A stretch of 64,000 nucleotides of DNA. Origin: Symbiodinium natans (taxonomy: Eukaryota; Sar; Dinophyceae; Suessiales; Symbiodiniaceae). Within the stretch, counting starts at the first letter, position 1, and each line of letters starts with the position of its first letter. The DNA lies in assembly GCA_905221605.1 (NCBI GenBank), contig CAJNDS010000624.1, positions 679,001 to 743,000 of the forward strand, in the 5' to 3' direction. The notes under the pieces are model-generated. The model did no database searches. It saw nothing but the letters and a program-made list of their open reading frames with translations, and was not told the origin of the DNA. The position numbers and the translations under genes are program-made. Positions 1 to 8,318 of this stretch are shown here, piece by piece.

Positions 1-61
1 CCCTAAGGTGGTATTATTACCCAAAATGGGCAAGGGTTCTCTCATAGATTTTACTAGGTTT
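1..61 (+). repeat. Left inner terminal inverted repeat arm
   Basis: Bases 1-61 are the exact reverse complement of 18701-18761; identity stops at base 62. It starts CCCTAAGGTGGTATTATTAC. Because the right arm is only the inner part of a longer terminal structure, the outer part of the left terminus is expected before the window. Confidence 0.95.
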
Positions 62-231
62 AGGGTTCAAGAGTGATGCGCATTATGCCTTGGTGCTGGC
101 TCAGGCGATTGTTCGACACAACAATATCAAGCAGCATGCTTGCAAACATGTGTGCAACACAAACTGTGCGCACGGTTGTGTGTACCATGCTGACGTGATG
201 TTGCAATGTTTCCTTTCTGTGCATACTTAGT

Positions 232-1710
232 ATGGCACAGCTAGCCGCTTCCAGCAATGCTGTTGCGACGCGGGCAAGAAGCGACGAACCCGATTGGGTA
301 TCCAAACTGGCGCAGGCAGAGTCCAAATGCAACGAACTACACTGCCAGTTGGATGAGGCATTCGAGACAGAGGATCGAGATGAGATGCGCATTCAGCGTT
401 TACAGGATAAGCTGAATGATGCAAGAAAAGACAAGGAGTGGGTTCAACAGATGCTCCTGAAGTCGAGAGAAGTCCCTCGCCGATTTCCATCCTTACCTTT
501 TCCTCTAAGTTCTAGGTTTCCCAGCCCGCTTATCCCCACCACTTAGCCTGTTTTTAGCCCCCTTACGTAGTTCACGCTAGGAGGTTTGGTCCTTGCTAGG
601 ATTTAATGCTTGGATAGTTTGGTGGTTCGGGTGCTTAGGGATTTGGGGTGCATTCGTGAAAACTTGTTGCAGTCTTGCTTCATGCGTGCAAGTGACCTGC
701 AAAGTCAGGACGCTGTGCTACTACAGAAGTTGGAGAACCTGCGACTGGAAGTGGGCGAGGTCAAGCGCGAGGTCAAGCAGGACTTGGGCGAGGTCAAGCG
801 CGAGGTCAAGCAGGACTTGGGCGAGGTGAAGCAGGAAGTGGGCGAGGTGAAGCGGATCCAGGAGGTTCAGGGAGATGTTTTGCCCAGGATGGCAAAGCAA
901 CTATACGGCTTCCGTGCTGCTACCCACTCCACCTTCGATCCCGAGTTTGAAAGCAAGTGCCAAACATATTATAAGACGACTTCATGCATGATTTTGGGTC
1001 AACTTTTTCCAACGTGTCTTCAAGACTGGGGTAAGGATTATTACTTTGGTCCCCATTATTTCCTGCCCGTGGGTGAGCACATCTACAAGAAGAGCATGGA
1101 GAAGGAAGGAAAAGACTTGGGCATCGAGACCACACATCCTCGGAATGGACTGCTTCTGGTAAAGGCTTTGGAGTCACAGTTCCAGGATGGTCACATGGTG
1201 CTGATTCCAGTGGAGGCAGCAGGCGAGCAGTTGTGCAGTGACGCCGGCACTCATTCTGATGCACCAGAACCCGAGACGCAAGTCACACTACAAATCCACG
1301 TTGCCACATCTCTGCATGATGAACCTGTCATGTGGTCGGACAAGAAGCAGAAATTGATCGAGCCGGTTCCTTTTGAAAGACCCATCGTTCAGGAGCCGAA
1401 GGGGAAGGGCAAGAAAACAAACAAGAGCAAGAGCAAGAAGAAAGTCTTGCAGACGCAGCCCATTAGGTTTGGTGACTTGCATCGGCGAAACATCGTCATT
1501 CGCAAACCTTTCATGGCAAGCCTTTACATGCAGGTAGAGTTTGCCCAGGAGCGCCATCATGAATTCCCTGATCCAAAAGATGCCAAGGTTCGTGCCAAGT
1601 TCTTTGACATATGCCAAGATGGCATGAATATCCTCATGCAGCGCTTGTGTCGTGAAGTGGAGCCGAAGCGAGTTCTTCCAGAGGAGGCTGCCTTCGCAGG
1701 CGACACGTAG
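232..1710 (+). CDS. Host-like coiled-coil protein with HNH-like motif, probably two exons, inside the viral inverted repeats
   Basis: The main reading frame runs 610-1710 (366 aa from its first ATG). It has a heptad-like charged coiled coil (residues about 35-85), then a block resembling HNH_2-type nuclease modules common in algal genomes: Cys127, His149 in GPHYFLPV and an RNGLLL segment at 178-183. A basic low-complexity stretch (261-279) follows, then a conserved-looking C-terminus. An upstream frame at 232-546 encodes a matching Glu/Lys-rich coiled coil up to about 470, followed by pyrimidine-rich sequence. I therefore infer one gene with an intron between about 470 and 680; the exact splice sites are not decided. 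Base composition is near 50% GC against about a third in the viral genes beside it. It looks like captured host sequence lying inside the element. Nuclease activity is not established. Confidence 0.6.
758..823 (+). repeat. 33-bp in-frame tandem repeat, two copies plus a diverged third
   Basis: The unit begins GAGGTCAAGCGCGAGGTCAA and encodes an 11-residue EVKREVKQDLG motif. Two near-identical copies are followed by degenerate EVKQEVGEVKR copies to about 855. The repeat lengthens the coiled coil of the surrounding gene and is a likely site of length variation. Confidence 0.85.
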
Positions 1711-2106
1711 ACATGTTCAGACTGGGCGCTGTGATTCTCAATTGGTCCACGTGTGTCCGCATGTGTTAGAGTTTCACCTGCTGCCAAAGCATTCGGCATG
1801 CTCGCGGATGGTAAAACACTGTCGCTAGATGAAGGTCGTGGGCAGTTTTGTATGCTCGAACCCTGCCCCCCTAGGAAAGCCATATACACAACACAATCAC
1901 AGCGAAGCACAAATGGACGCACAAACAAGTTTGACACACATGGTGTAGGGAGTTTTGGGGCGTTTATTTGTATTAAATATTAAAACATTGATACATATTA
2001 AAATCTCATACAAAACACTGAGCAAAAAACACACAAAAACAAGAAACCAACAAAACAAATAGAAAACAAAATAAAAAAATAAGTTACTAAAAAAGCGTTT
2101 CACGAT
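1711..2106. other. Composition boundary between host-like segment and viral core, no gene seen
   Basis: From the stop of the host-like gene to about 1940 the sequence is mixed and GC-rich, with only short unsupported frames. Between about 1940 and 1990 it changes to the AT-rich composition of the viral genes. No copy of the terminal repeat was seen at this junction. Confidence 0.5.
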
Positions 2107-2139
2107 CATAATATTATTAACATCATTAATAATATTATG
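2107..2139 (-). terminator. 3' hairpin of the 200-aa gene, 14-bp perfect stem
   Basis: Arms CATAATATTATTAA (2107-2120) and TTAATAATATTATG (2126-2139) are perfectly complementary around a 5-nt loop. The hairpin lies 4 nt past the stop of the minus-strand gene. It shares AATAATATTATTAA with the hairpin at 16999-17052. Confidence 0.7.
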
Positions 2140-2143
2140 TTCA

Positions 2144-2746
2144 TCACAGTTTTTGATCTGCTATATAGTCCCATATTGTATGAAAGTTAAAATATTTTCT
2201 CCGTAAGTGTATTTGATTTTCTATGTATGCCATAAGTATGGCTTTCAAAACATTTTTAACATAATCTTCGTAGCATGTTCTGTATGTGACTTTTTCCATC
2301 ATTCTCTCTGTATACTGGAAACTAAAATAGCCCATTGTATTCAGAATAAAGTTTCTCTTATAACTATCAAACATATGAAACAAATCTGTATCATTTATAA
2401 ACTTCTTCATTAGTAATTTGGTTGCGTGATTATACAAATACGAACTTTCTATCATTTTCTTTAAACACTCTTTCTTTTTCTTGTTGTTCTCTAACTTTTG
2501 GTATGACTTATCAAACAAGTTAAATATACAATGTATTTGTTTTTCAGCCTTACATAATTTGTTATATTTATCTTGATTATAAATCTTCTCATACTCTAGT
2601 ATTTCTGAACAACAATGACAGGAAAGATAAGAGGTAATATTATCAGTAATATTTTCATCAAATATACACATCAGCGCCTCTCGCTTTCTGTTTCTGTGTT
2701 CTTTGCATACTCCACATTCAAAATCAAAACGAAATGTTTTCATCAT
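2144..2746 (-). CDS. Hypothetical viral protein with paired-cysteine motifs, 200 aa
   Basis: I do not recognise the family. The protein starts with two Met codons and has Cys pairs near the N-terminus (ECGVC at about 11-15; CHCC around 43-46), which suggests a small metal-binding knuckle. The rest is a long, mostly helical, lysine- and tyrosine-rich region. It is the leftmost gene of the AT-rich core, next to the integrase and on the same strand. Composition and codon use match the other viral genes. ATATAT-rich sequence lies just upstream of the ATG and a perfect hairpin follows the stop. A nucleic-acid-binding role is only a guess. Confidence 0.7.
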   Translation of the reverse strand: MMKTFRFDFECGVCKEHRNRKREALMCIFDENITDNITSYLSCHCCSEILEYEKIYNQDKYNKLCKAEKQIHCIFNLFDKSYQKLENNKKKKECLKKMIESSYLYNHATKLLMKKFINDTDLFHMFDSYKRNFILNTMGYFSFQYTERMMEKVTYRTCYEDYVKNVLKAILMAYIENQIHLRRKYFNFHTIWDYIADQKL

Positions 2747-2772
2747 TATATTCTAACATATATAGATAATAT

Positions 2773-2812
2773 TTCTTTAAAATACTTTTCTTAAGAAATT
2801 AATTCTAAAGAA
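2773..2812 (-). terminator. 3' hairpin of the integrase gene, 11-bp stem with one mismatch
   Basis: TTCTTTAAAAT (2773-2783) pairs with ATTCTAAAGAA (2802-2812) with one mismatch. The 18-nt loop itself contains the palindrome TTCTTAAGAA. It begins 3 nt after the integrase stop at 2815-2817. Confidence 0.5.
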
Positions 2813-2814
2813 TA

Positions 2815-3723
2815 TTAAACTTTTAATAATTCAAATCTCAAATAAGGTCTGTCCATACCTTCCACATAATAATGACTTTGACCTAATTTCTTTTCTATTC
2901 TCTCAACAGTATAAACGTTTTTACTGAAATTTCCAACCCTTTCCTTCTCATTCGGTTTTCGCTTCCTAAATATCTTGACTTCGTCACCCTTGTCAAGATC
3001 CGGATATATCCTATTCCGTTTACCACTACTAGCAATATTCAACCTGACGCTTAATTCGTTACTCGGTTTCCGTGCCTCTTTCGGCGTGAATTTTGTAGCG
3101 GAATGTATCATTTGAGTGTTATATGTAATCAGTATCTCAAAAATATAATCAGTCCATTGAATATTACTTTTCCTTTTTTTCTCGTCAGCCTCAACTCGTT
3201 TATATAACATGTCCTTGAAAGTTCTGATCGCCCTCTCGCTGAAATTTGCGTGAGCTCTTGTCCTGTGGTGCTCTATTTTTTGCTCCTTTAAATATGTTTG
3301 AATAGCTTCTTTAGATAGAGCACCTTCATCATCAGTATATAAAATTTTCGGGTTTCTTCCCATCTTATGTAAACACTCAATCAGTCCCGAAGCCAGATCT
3401 TCCTCCGTTTTGCCCTTTAACGGCACTACGTGCATAAACTTGTCAAAGACATCTATCATGATCATACCAACCTTAAACTTTTGATCTTCCAGATCATTTA
3501 TAAAAAACAAGTCCATTTGATACTCGTATGCCGAATGTGGTGCTATAAAACTGTTCTGTCCCACAGGTTTTCTTTTTGCTTCCACGTTCTTCTTGAAAAA
3601 CTCATTGACATCGTCAATAGTTATGCTTTTATCTTTCTCCCGTGCTTGCTTTAAGGTCCTCTGTCTGCTCCCATATCCCGCGCGATCGTAATACACATCA
3701 TTAATTATTTCTTGTTTACTCAT
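2815..3723 (-). CDS. Retroviral-type (rve) DDE integrase of the Polinton class
   Basis: The ATG at 3723 gives 302 aa; the frame is open five codons further to a TTG, which is unlikely as a start. In the open-frame numbering (307 aa) the RNase H-fold catalytic triad is visible: Asp76 in MDLFFI, Asp136 in YTDDEG and Glu169 in NFSERAIRTF. The C-terminal 60 residues form a small beta-rich module (GDEVKIF...YTVERI) like the chromo/SH3-like tails of Polinton and Mavirus integrases. The enzyme would join the element's inverted-repeat ends to host DNA, giving a short target duplication. Many Polinton-like viruses carry tyrosine recombinases instead, so an rve enzyme places this element nearer Mavericks and Mavirus-type virophages. 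The frame is intact. Confidence 0.93.
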   Translation of the reverse strand: MSKQEIINDVYYDRAGYGSRQRTLKQAREKDKSITIDDVNEFFKKNVEAKRKPVGQNSFIAPHSAYEYQMDLFFINDLEDQKFKVGMIMIDVFDKFMHVVPLKGKTEEDLASGLIECLHKMGRNPKILYTDDEGALSKEAIQTYLKEQKIEHHRTRAHANFSERAIRTFKDMLYKRVEADEKKRKSNIQWTDYIFEILITYNTQMIHSATKFTPKEARKPSNELSVRLNIASSGKRNRIYPDLDKGDEVKIFRKRKPNEKERVGNFSKNVYTVERIEKKLGQSHYYVEGMDRPYLRFELLKV

Positions 3724-3743
3724 ATAAGTACAATACAAAATAT

Positions 3744-3773
3744 TGATTTAATCTTATTTCTAAAATTAAATCA
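3744..3773 (-). terminator. 3' hairpin including the stop codon of the 103-aa gene, 9-bp stem
   Basis: TGATTTAAT (3744-3752) pairs perfectly with ATTAAATCA (3765-3773), loop 12 nt. The TGA stop (complement of 3771-3773) is inside the stem. It also lies just upstream of the integrase start. Confidence 0.5.
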
Positions 3774-4082
3774 GCATTCTTCTGCTTTCATGGGCATCAC
3801 AACTTTAACATTATTCATGTCATACTGCGGTCCTTTCTTATTCTGACTGCTGTTGAATTCTGCCAGTTGCTCTTCGGTTAAATCTTCTATTGTGGTATTG
3901 ATATTGTTGTCTTTTAGATATTGCTTTAACTTCTTCTTTTGAATGCACTTCAAGGCAGAATCGCGTTTTTTCTGCATATATCCTTCCTCTTGTCTTCGCT
4001 TGTAGTAATACAGTCGGTTGTAAATTGCCAACTGTTCTCTTATCTCTTCCATTGTCATATCCTCTGGGGTTTTCATAGACAT
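3771..4082 (-). CDS. Hypothetical small charged viral protein, 103 aa
   Basis: I do not recognise this protein. It is highly charged and mostly predicted helix, with a Lys-rich middle (KKRDSALKCIQKKKLKQYL) and a second short helical hairpin (TIEDLTEEQLAEF), which resembles a SAP-like or HeH-type helix-extended-loop DNA-binding motif. That reading is tentative. It is upstream of the integrase on the same strand with a gap of under 50 bp, so the two may be co-expressed. TATATAG lies about 15-25 nt before the ATG. Confidence 0.65.
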   Translation of the reverse strand: MSMKTPEDMTMEEIREQLAIYNRLYYYKRRQEEGYMQKKRDSALKCIQKKKLKQYLKDNNINTTIEDLTEEQLAEFNSSQNKKGPQYDMNNVKVVMPMKAEEC

Positions 4083-4220
4083 ATTACTATACTATATATT
4101 ATAATATTTCTTTAAGTGAATTTTCTGAACAGAATTTTCCAAAAAAATATTTAGTTTTAAAAACTTATCTTCAGAAAAACATTTAAATATAAAATTATTT
4201 TATAATCTAATTATATTGAC
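4083..4220. promoter_or_regulatory. Divergent AT-rich promoter region between leftward and rightward replication genes
   Basis: This 138-bp gap separates the starts of the minus-strand 103-aa/integrase block and the plus-strand polymerase gene. It is almost pure A/T with several TATA-like runs. No single motif can be assigned from one copy. Confidence 0.4.
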
Positions 4221-4814
4221 ATGAGTAAGACCATCCAACGCGGTGTAAAAGCATTAGAGACAGTGTATGATTTTTACAAAAGCAGACTTAACAGAGCAAC
4301 CAAAACTAAAATCAAAAATATCATCGGCTTATACGATGACAGAAAAATAGCGCAGTTCACAACAGCAGACAAACTAATAAGGAACTTCATCAATGCCAAG
4401 ACAGACCAACAAAAGCAAAAGGCAAGTGACCAGTACAACAAGGTATACGAAAAACACAAGGAAAAGAAACCACTAGGAGAACGAATGCGAACAGCAAAGC
4501 GTGACAACAAACTCACAGAAATCCGCAGACGACTAACACAGAAGACCGCAGTTCAGCGAATACAGAAGAGGGTGAGGGCGGAACAATCCAAAACAACACA
4601 TGCATATTCCGTAGACCTTATGTTCTTCAAATTTAAACTCCCCAAGGATACCATCAAAGCATCCTTCAAAGACAGCAAGGGTAGACCCCTAATCCCGATC
4701 TGGTATGAGACTAAGAGAGCAACTATACAAACAACAGACTATATAGAGACTTATCGGGCAGACGTGTGTTTCAATACGAGACCAAAGACAGGTATGTTTT
4801 CAAGAAACTGTTGA
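4221..4814 (+). pseudogene. N-terminal part of DNA polymerase gene, frameshifted from the main frame
   Basis: This 197-aa frame starts at a good ATG after AT-rich sequence. It encodes a basic helical N-terminus, then a beta-rich segment (VDLMFFKFKLPKDTIKASF) of the type that precedes the polymerase proper in this class. It ends at 4814 while the next frame is open from 4715 and has no convincing ATG of its own. The two frames therefore most likely form one gene broken by a single-base indel within 4715-4814. No classical X XXY YYZ slippery heptamer was found in the overlap, so programmed frameshifting is not supported, but a sequencing error is possible. Confidence 0.7.
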
Positions 4815-7800
4815 AGACAATAATGTCTGACCCAGATATGGAGGAAACCCTTCGCTTCGTCCATTCCTACATAGTGTGCATCAAAGTTAAGGATGTAGAC
4901 AAAGTAGATGGTGACACTGATTTTATACCAGTGGACGAGAATTTAACTGACACCTCCCATGTGAGCATGTTCCACAGATACATACAAACTCCATTAAACC
5001 CAGAATACGAAACACTAAAGGAAGCAATCAAAGTAAACCATTATCAAGAAAACCAGTGTTGGTTGAACACCATAACCGATTACTATAAGGACACACTTAT
5101 GGGAGAAAAGCGCAGAGAAAAGAACAGACTAACCAGACAGAGCATGTTGACCCTGATAGGTAAGTCAGAAGAGGATTTTAAAACATCAGGTGCATCAATA
5201 AAGGAAATGGTTAAAGTGTTTGAGCACTACAGGGTCCAAGTCAGAATATACAATGCTTTTGAGAGACTGATTTTTCAGTATGACCCGCCCAAACGAGATC
5301 ATCATATACCAACATTATATGCCATTGTGAAGAACAACCACATATACACAGTAACCGATAATGTGAATGTATTAAGGCAGATGTTACCAAGAAACTCTGG
5401 GTATGAGATTTCAGTGAAGGCTTCACCAGATTATCACCTGAATGAGAAGGACGAACCCGTTCAATGTAAAATGATACAGTCACTTAACGACATAAAGAAA
5501 TATAACGAACATGCTGAGTATATATTGATATTTGATGGTCATGACCTTGCCGAGCTCTTTTATGAAAGCAAAAAAGCAGGATACGAACCGCAAGTTAAAT
5601 TCAGTGCAGGTATAGTATCGGAACTTAATTTTAAGTTCAGGATAAAAAAGAACGTCATCAAATACAAAGTTAAGACCCAGAACCTAGTAAACAACTCCAT
5701 TGACGGAACTATATCAGTGAGAACTGAGCAGATCTACAACAACATGTCTAAAGCAATGTATGTGTTTAACAAGTCCTTGTTTAATCCACTGCATAAGTCA
5801 TACTATAATGAGATTGACATGGAATTGTTTAAGGAATGTAGAACGATAAACCCAGTTGGTGAGATAAACAGACACTACTTCGAATACAACCCACATACAA
5901 ACAAAGACGACAAGATGTTTTACATGCCAGAACACGTGGTAGAAATTGATATTAGAAAAGCATTCACACATGCTTTCAACAAAATTACAGAAATCCCTGT
6001 CTTCACTCAGTTTGATGTGTGGAAACACTATGATTACATGAAGCACGATCACAGGAAACTACACGAACTCACATTATACCTAGTAAAAGCAAACAAACCG
6101 ACCATGTTCTTCAACAAGACTTACAATCTAGTATATGGCAGGTTTCTAGCAGGGTATGCCAACCAATGTGAGATCATCTACTACAAGCAACCCTCTAGAG
6201 TATACAAGGTGGATTACAGAAAGATTGCAAAGGATTTGTGGCAAACAGACATTTCGGACAAATACCCCGAAGATGTGAAGATAAAAAAACTAATAGCCAA
6301 TGTGAATTTCGGTTTACTGGAGAAGAGCACCAACACTGTATCTAAAAGTTATGCCTTTGACAGTCTACGGGAGGCGTTGTATTATCAACAGCAAGTAGGT
6401 GGAAAAATCAACAAGGTATCATCGTTTTATGATGAGGAGGTAGAGAATGGTAACGATGATGTGGGTGAGTATATAGAGAAGGAGAGTGACAAAAAGTATT
6501 ATTGCCTGACCGTCTCTGACAGAGCCACTCTACGAAATGGATACATTTACATAAAGGAACTTCTTTTACAACACCATAACCACAAAATGCATGAAGATTA
6601 TAGCGCACTGATCGCTAACCACATAGATGTATGGAGTGTTAAAACCGATGCATTTACGATCAGGAAGGACCACCTCAGTCTAGCAAAGAAGGTTCTACAA
6701 TTCAATGATCATATCGGCGGGTGGAGACATGAAAAGGGTAAACATATAGTAGAACCGAGAGACGAGCACAAGGCAAAAGTGAACACTTTAATGCCCATAC
6801 CCGTGTTCAAAAACGATACCTTGTCCATAGAAGATGAGTGGGATACCAAGCAGATTGCAGAAGACATTGTTAAACACAATCCTCTAATGATACGATCTAA
6901 ATATGCGGGAGGAGGTAAGTCACATATTGCCAAACACTTTAGCAAACTTGGTTACAAGACCCTGTTCGTAGTTCCACAGAACAACCTATCACAAAACATA
7001 CCAGATGATGCTGTAACGACAAACAAGTTTTTCTCTATACCTGTGGGCGATGGAGACAAGCTTCCTGAATTTGATCACAGCCAGTATAATGTGATAGTCT
7101 TTGATGAGATTTACATGAACGGACTGCGCGTTCTGAATTGCATAAGAGGGTTTGTGAACAACAACCCAGATAAGATCATCATAGGAGCAGGCGATGTGAA
7201 ACAGCTTCCACCTGTGTGTGATGATCTGACTAATACAAGGAATGCTGGTGAATACTCTGATGAATGTATAGATCAGATTTTTAAGTATAACATTTTGCTT
7301 AAGGTGTGCAAGCGACTTGGACCCAAGGACGACCCAAAGGCAAACAAAAACAGAGAAATATTAGACAGTATGTATGATGATATGTGGATACATCGTATTC
7401 CATTAGAAGAGTTCGTGCCTAAATACTTTAAAATGACAGATGATGTTACAAAGGCAGTACACAACATCGCCTATACCAACATGAGATGTCTGAATGTGTC
7501 TAATTATATCAGGAAGCATTTAGGTAAAACGGATAAGTATGGAGTGGGTGACACACTCATATGCAGAGTGTATAAAAATTTGGGTAACCAGCGGTTTAAT
7601 GTGAACTACAGGTATAGGATCGTAAGTATGACACTACCAAGACTGACACTAGAGAACGTAAAATCCAAGGAGAAGTTCACTACTGACATATACACATTAG
7701 ATAAGCATTTCAGATATGACTATTGCACCACATGCCACTCCGCACAGGGTGCATCCATAGACGGTCAGATCATAATCCATGAGTGGGAGAAGAAACACCT

Positions 7801-8179
7801 AGTAACTCGTGAATGGATATGGTGTGCCCTTACCAGAAGCACAGACTTTAACAAGGTAAGGTTCTTCAAAAGCGCAACCAACCAGAACGAATTAAACGAA
7901 GAAACTTTAACAAAATACATATCAACCAAGATCAAGAATTACCAGATGCAAGATGAGAATGCCAACAGAGTTATAGATGTTGACAAGTATGTTAACCACG
8001 AGTGGTTTATGAAACGGCTGACGAACACATGCTGTAATTGTGGTTGTCGTTTTGAGTTTGAAATCAAAAACGGAAACCTAACGAGTAACATGACTGCTCA
8101 AAGACTAGACAATCTGTCTGCTCACCATATAGAGAATTGTGAGGCATGGTGTCGTGGATGTAATACAAGTGCTAAATAA
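4715..8179 (+). CDS. DNA polymerase (family B-like) fused to SF1 helicase with Cys-protease-like N-domain and HNH-like tail
   Basis: This is the replication protein of the element. Numbering is from the GTG at 4766. First comes an OTU-like cysteine-protease module with Cys98 in NQCWLN and His192 in NNHIYTV. Next is a divergent palm domain: motif A at Asp395 (EIDIRKAF), motif B around 507-516 (IKKLIANVNFG) and motif C at Asp628 (VKTDAF). A superfamily 1 helicase of Pif1/RecD type follows: Walker A 713-719 (AGGGKS), Walker B FDE at 779-781, GDVKQLPPV at 809-817, then a CHSAQGASID segment and ALTRS. The last 60 residues hold CCNCGC...AHH...CRGCN, like an HNH/treble-clef nuclease finger. Domain names come from motif recognition. 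The polymerase is too divergent for me to state family B with full certainty. The frame is open throughout but needs the upstream frame to start. Confidence 0.82.
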   Translation, partial: ESNYTNNRLYRDLSGRRVFQYETKDRYVFKKLLKTIMSDPDMEETLRFVHSYIVCIKVKDVDKVDGDTDFIPVDENLTDTSHVSMFHRYIQTPLNPEYETLKEAIKVNHYQENQCWLNTITDYYKDTLMGEKRREKNRLTRQSMLTLIGKSEEDFKTSGASIKEMVKVFEHYRVQVRIYNAFERLIFQYDPPKRDHHIPTLYAIVKNNHIYTVTDNVNVLRQMLPRNSGYEISVKASPDYHLNEKDEPVQCKMIQSLNDIKKYNEHAEYILIFDGHDLAELFYESKKAGYEPQVKFSAGIVSELNFKFRIKKNVIKYKVKTQNLVNNSIDGTISVRTEQIYNNMSKAMYVFNKSLFNPLHKSYYNEIDMELFKECRTINPVGEINRHYFEYNPHTNKDDKMFYMPEHVVEIDIRKAFTHAFNKITEIPVFTQFDVWKHYDYMKHDHRKLHELTLYLVKANKPTMFFNKTYNLVYGRFLAGYANQCEIIYYKQPSRVYKVDYRKIAKDLWQTDISDKYPEDVKIKKLIANVNFGLLEKSTNTVSKSYAFDSLREALYYQQQVGGKINKVSSFYDEEVENGNDDVGEYIEKESDKKYYCLTVSDRATLRNGYIYIKELLLQHHNHKMHEDYSALIANHIDVWSVKTDAFTIRKDHLSLAKKVLQFNDHIGGWRHEKGKHIVEPRDEHKAKVNTLMPIPVFKNDTLSIEDEWDTKQIAEDIVKHNPLMIRSKYAGGGKSHIAKHFSKLGYKTLFVVPQNNLSQNIPDDAVTTNKFFSIPVGDGDKLPEFDHSQYNVIVFDEIYMNGLRVLNCIRGFVNNNPDKIIIGAGDVKQLPPVCDDLTNTRNAGEYSDECIDQIFKYNILLKVCKRLGPKDDPKANKNREILDSMYDDMWIHRIPLEEFVPKYFKMTDDVTKAVHNIAYTNMRCLNVSNYIRKHLGKTDKYGVGDTLICRVYKNLGNQRFNVNYRYRIVSMTLPRLTLENVKSKEKFTTDIYTLDKHFRYDYCTTCHSAQGASIDGQIIIHEWEKKHLVTREWIWCALTRSTDFNKVRFFKSATNQNELNEETLTKYISTKIKNYQMQDENANRVIDVDKYVNHEWFMKRLTNTCCNCGCRFEFEIKNGNLTSNMTAQRLDNLSAHHIENCEAWCRGCNTSAK

Positions 8180-8205
8180 AAACCATTCACTTGATTTTTA
8201 TTTAG
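8172..8205 (+). terminator. 3' hairpin including the polymerase stop codon, 11-bp perfect stem
   Basis: CTAAATAAAAA (8172-8182) pairs perfectly with TTTTTATTTAG (8195-8205), loop 12 nt. The TAA stop at 8177-8179 is inside the first arm. Confidence 0.7.
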
Positions 8206-8238
8206 GATTGCTTGACATGAGTTTAACGGTTGAAAACT

Positions 8239-8318
8239 GTTTTATCTATTAAAAACAGGTTTTATCTATAAAAAACGGGTTTTATCTATTAAAAACGGGT
8301 TTTATCTATTAAAAACGG
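8239..8318. repeat. Four tandem copies of a 20-bp unit between convergent genes
   Basis: The unit GTTTTATCTATTAAAAACGG is repeated four times at exact 20-bp spacing, with three substitutions in total. Each copy is a small imperfect hairpin (GTTTTA / TAAAAC). The stop codon of the leftward 430-aa gene (8302-8304) is inside the last copy. There are no spacers, so it is not a CRISPR array. It may help end transcripts from both sides, or be a replication or packaging site. Confidence 0.85.

Noticed and set aside
593-829. 78-aa frame with Ser-Ser-Arg-Thr repeats
   Set aside because: It is an out-of-frame reading of the 33-bp repeat in the coiled-coil gene.
4715-4814. Programmed -1 frameshift in the polymerase gene
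   Set aside because: No X XXY YYZ heptamer in the correct phase was found in the overlap; an indel is the simpler reading.
8239-8318. Regular short repeats that might suggest a CRISPR array
   Set aside because: Units are directly adjacent with no spacers, and the context is a eukaryotic DNA virus.
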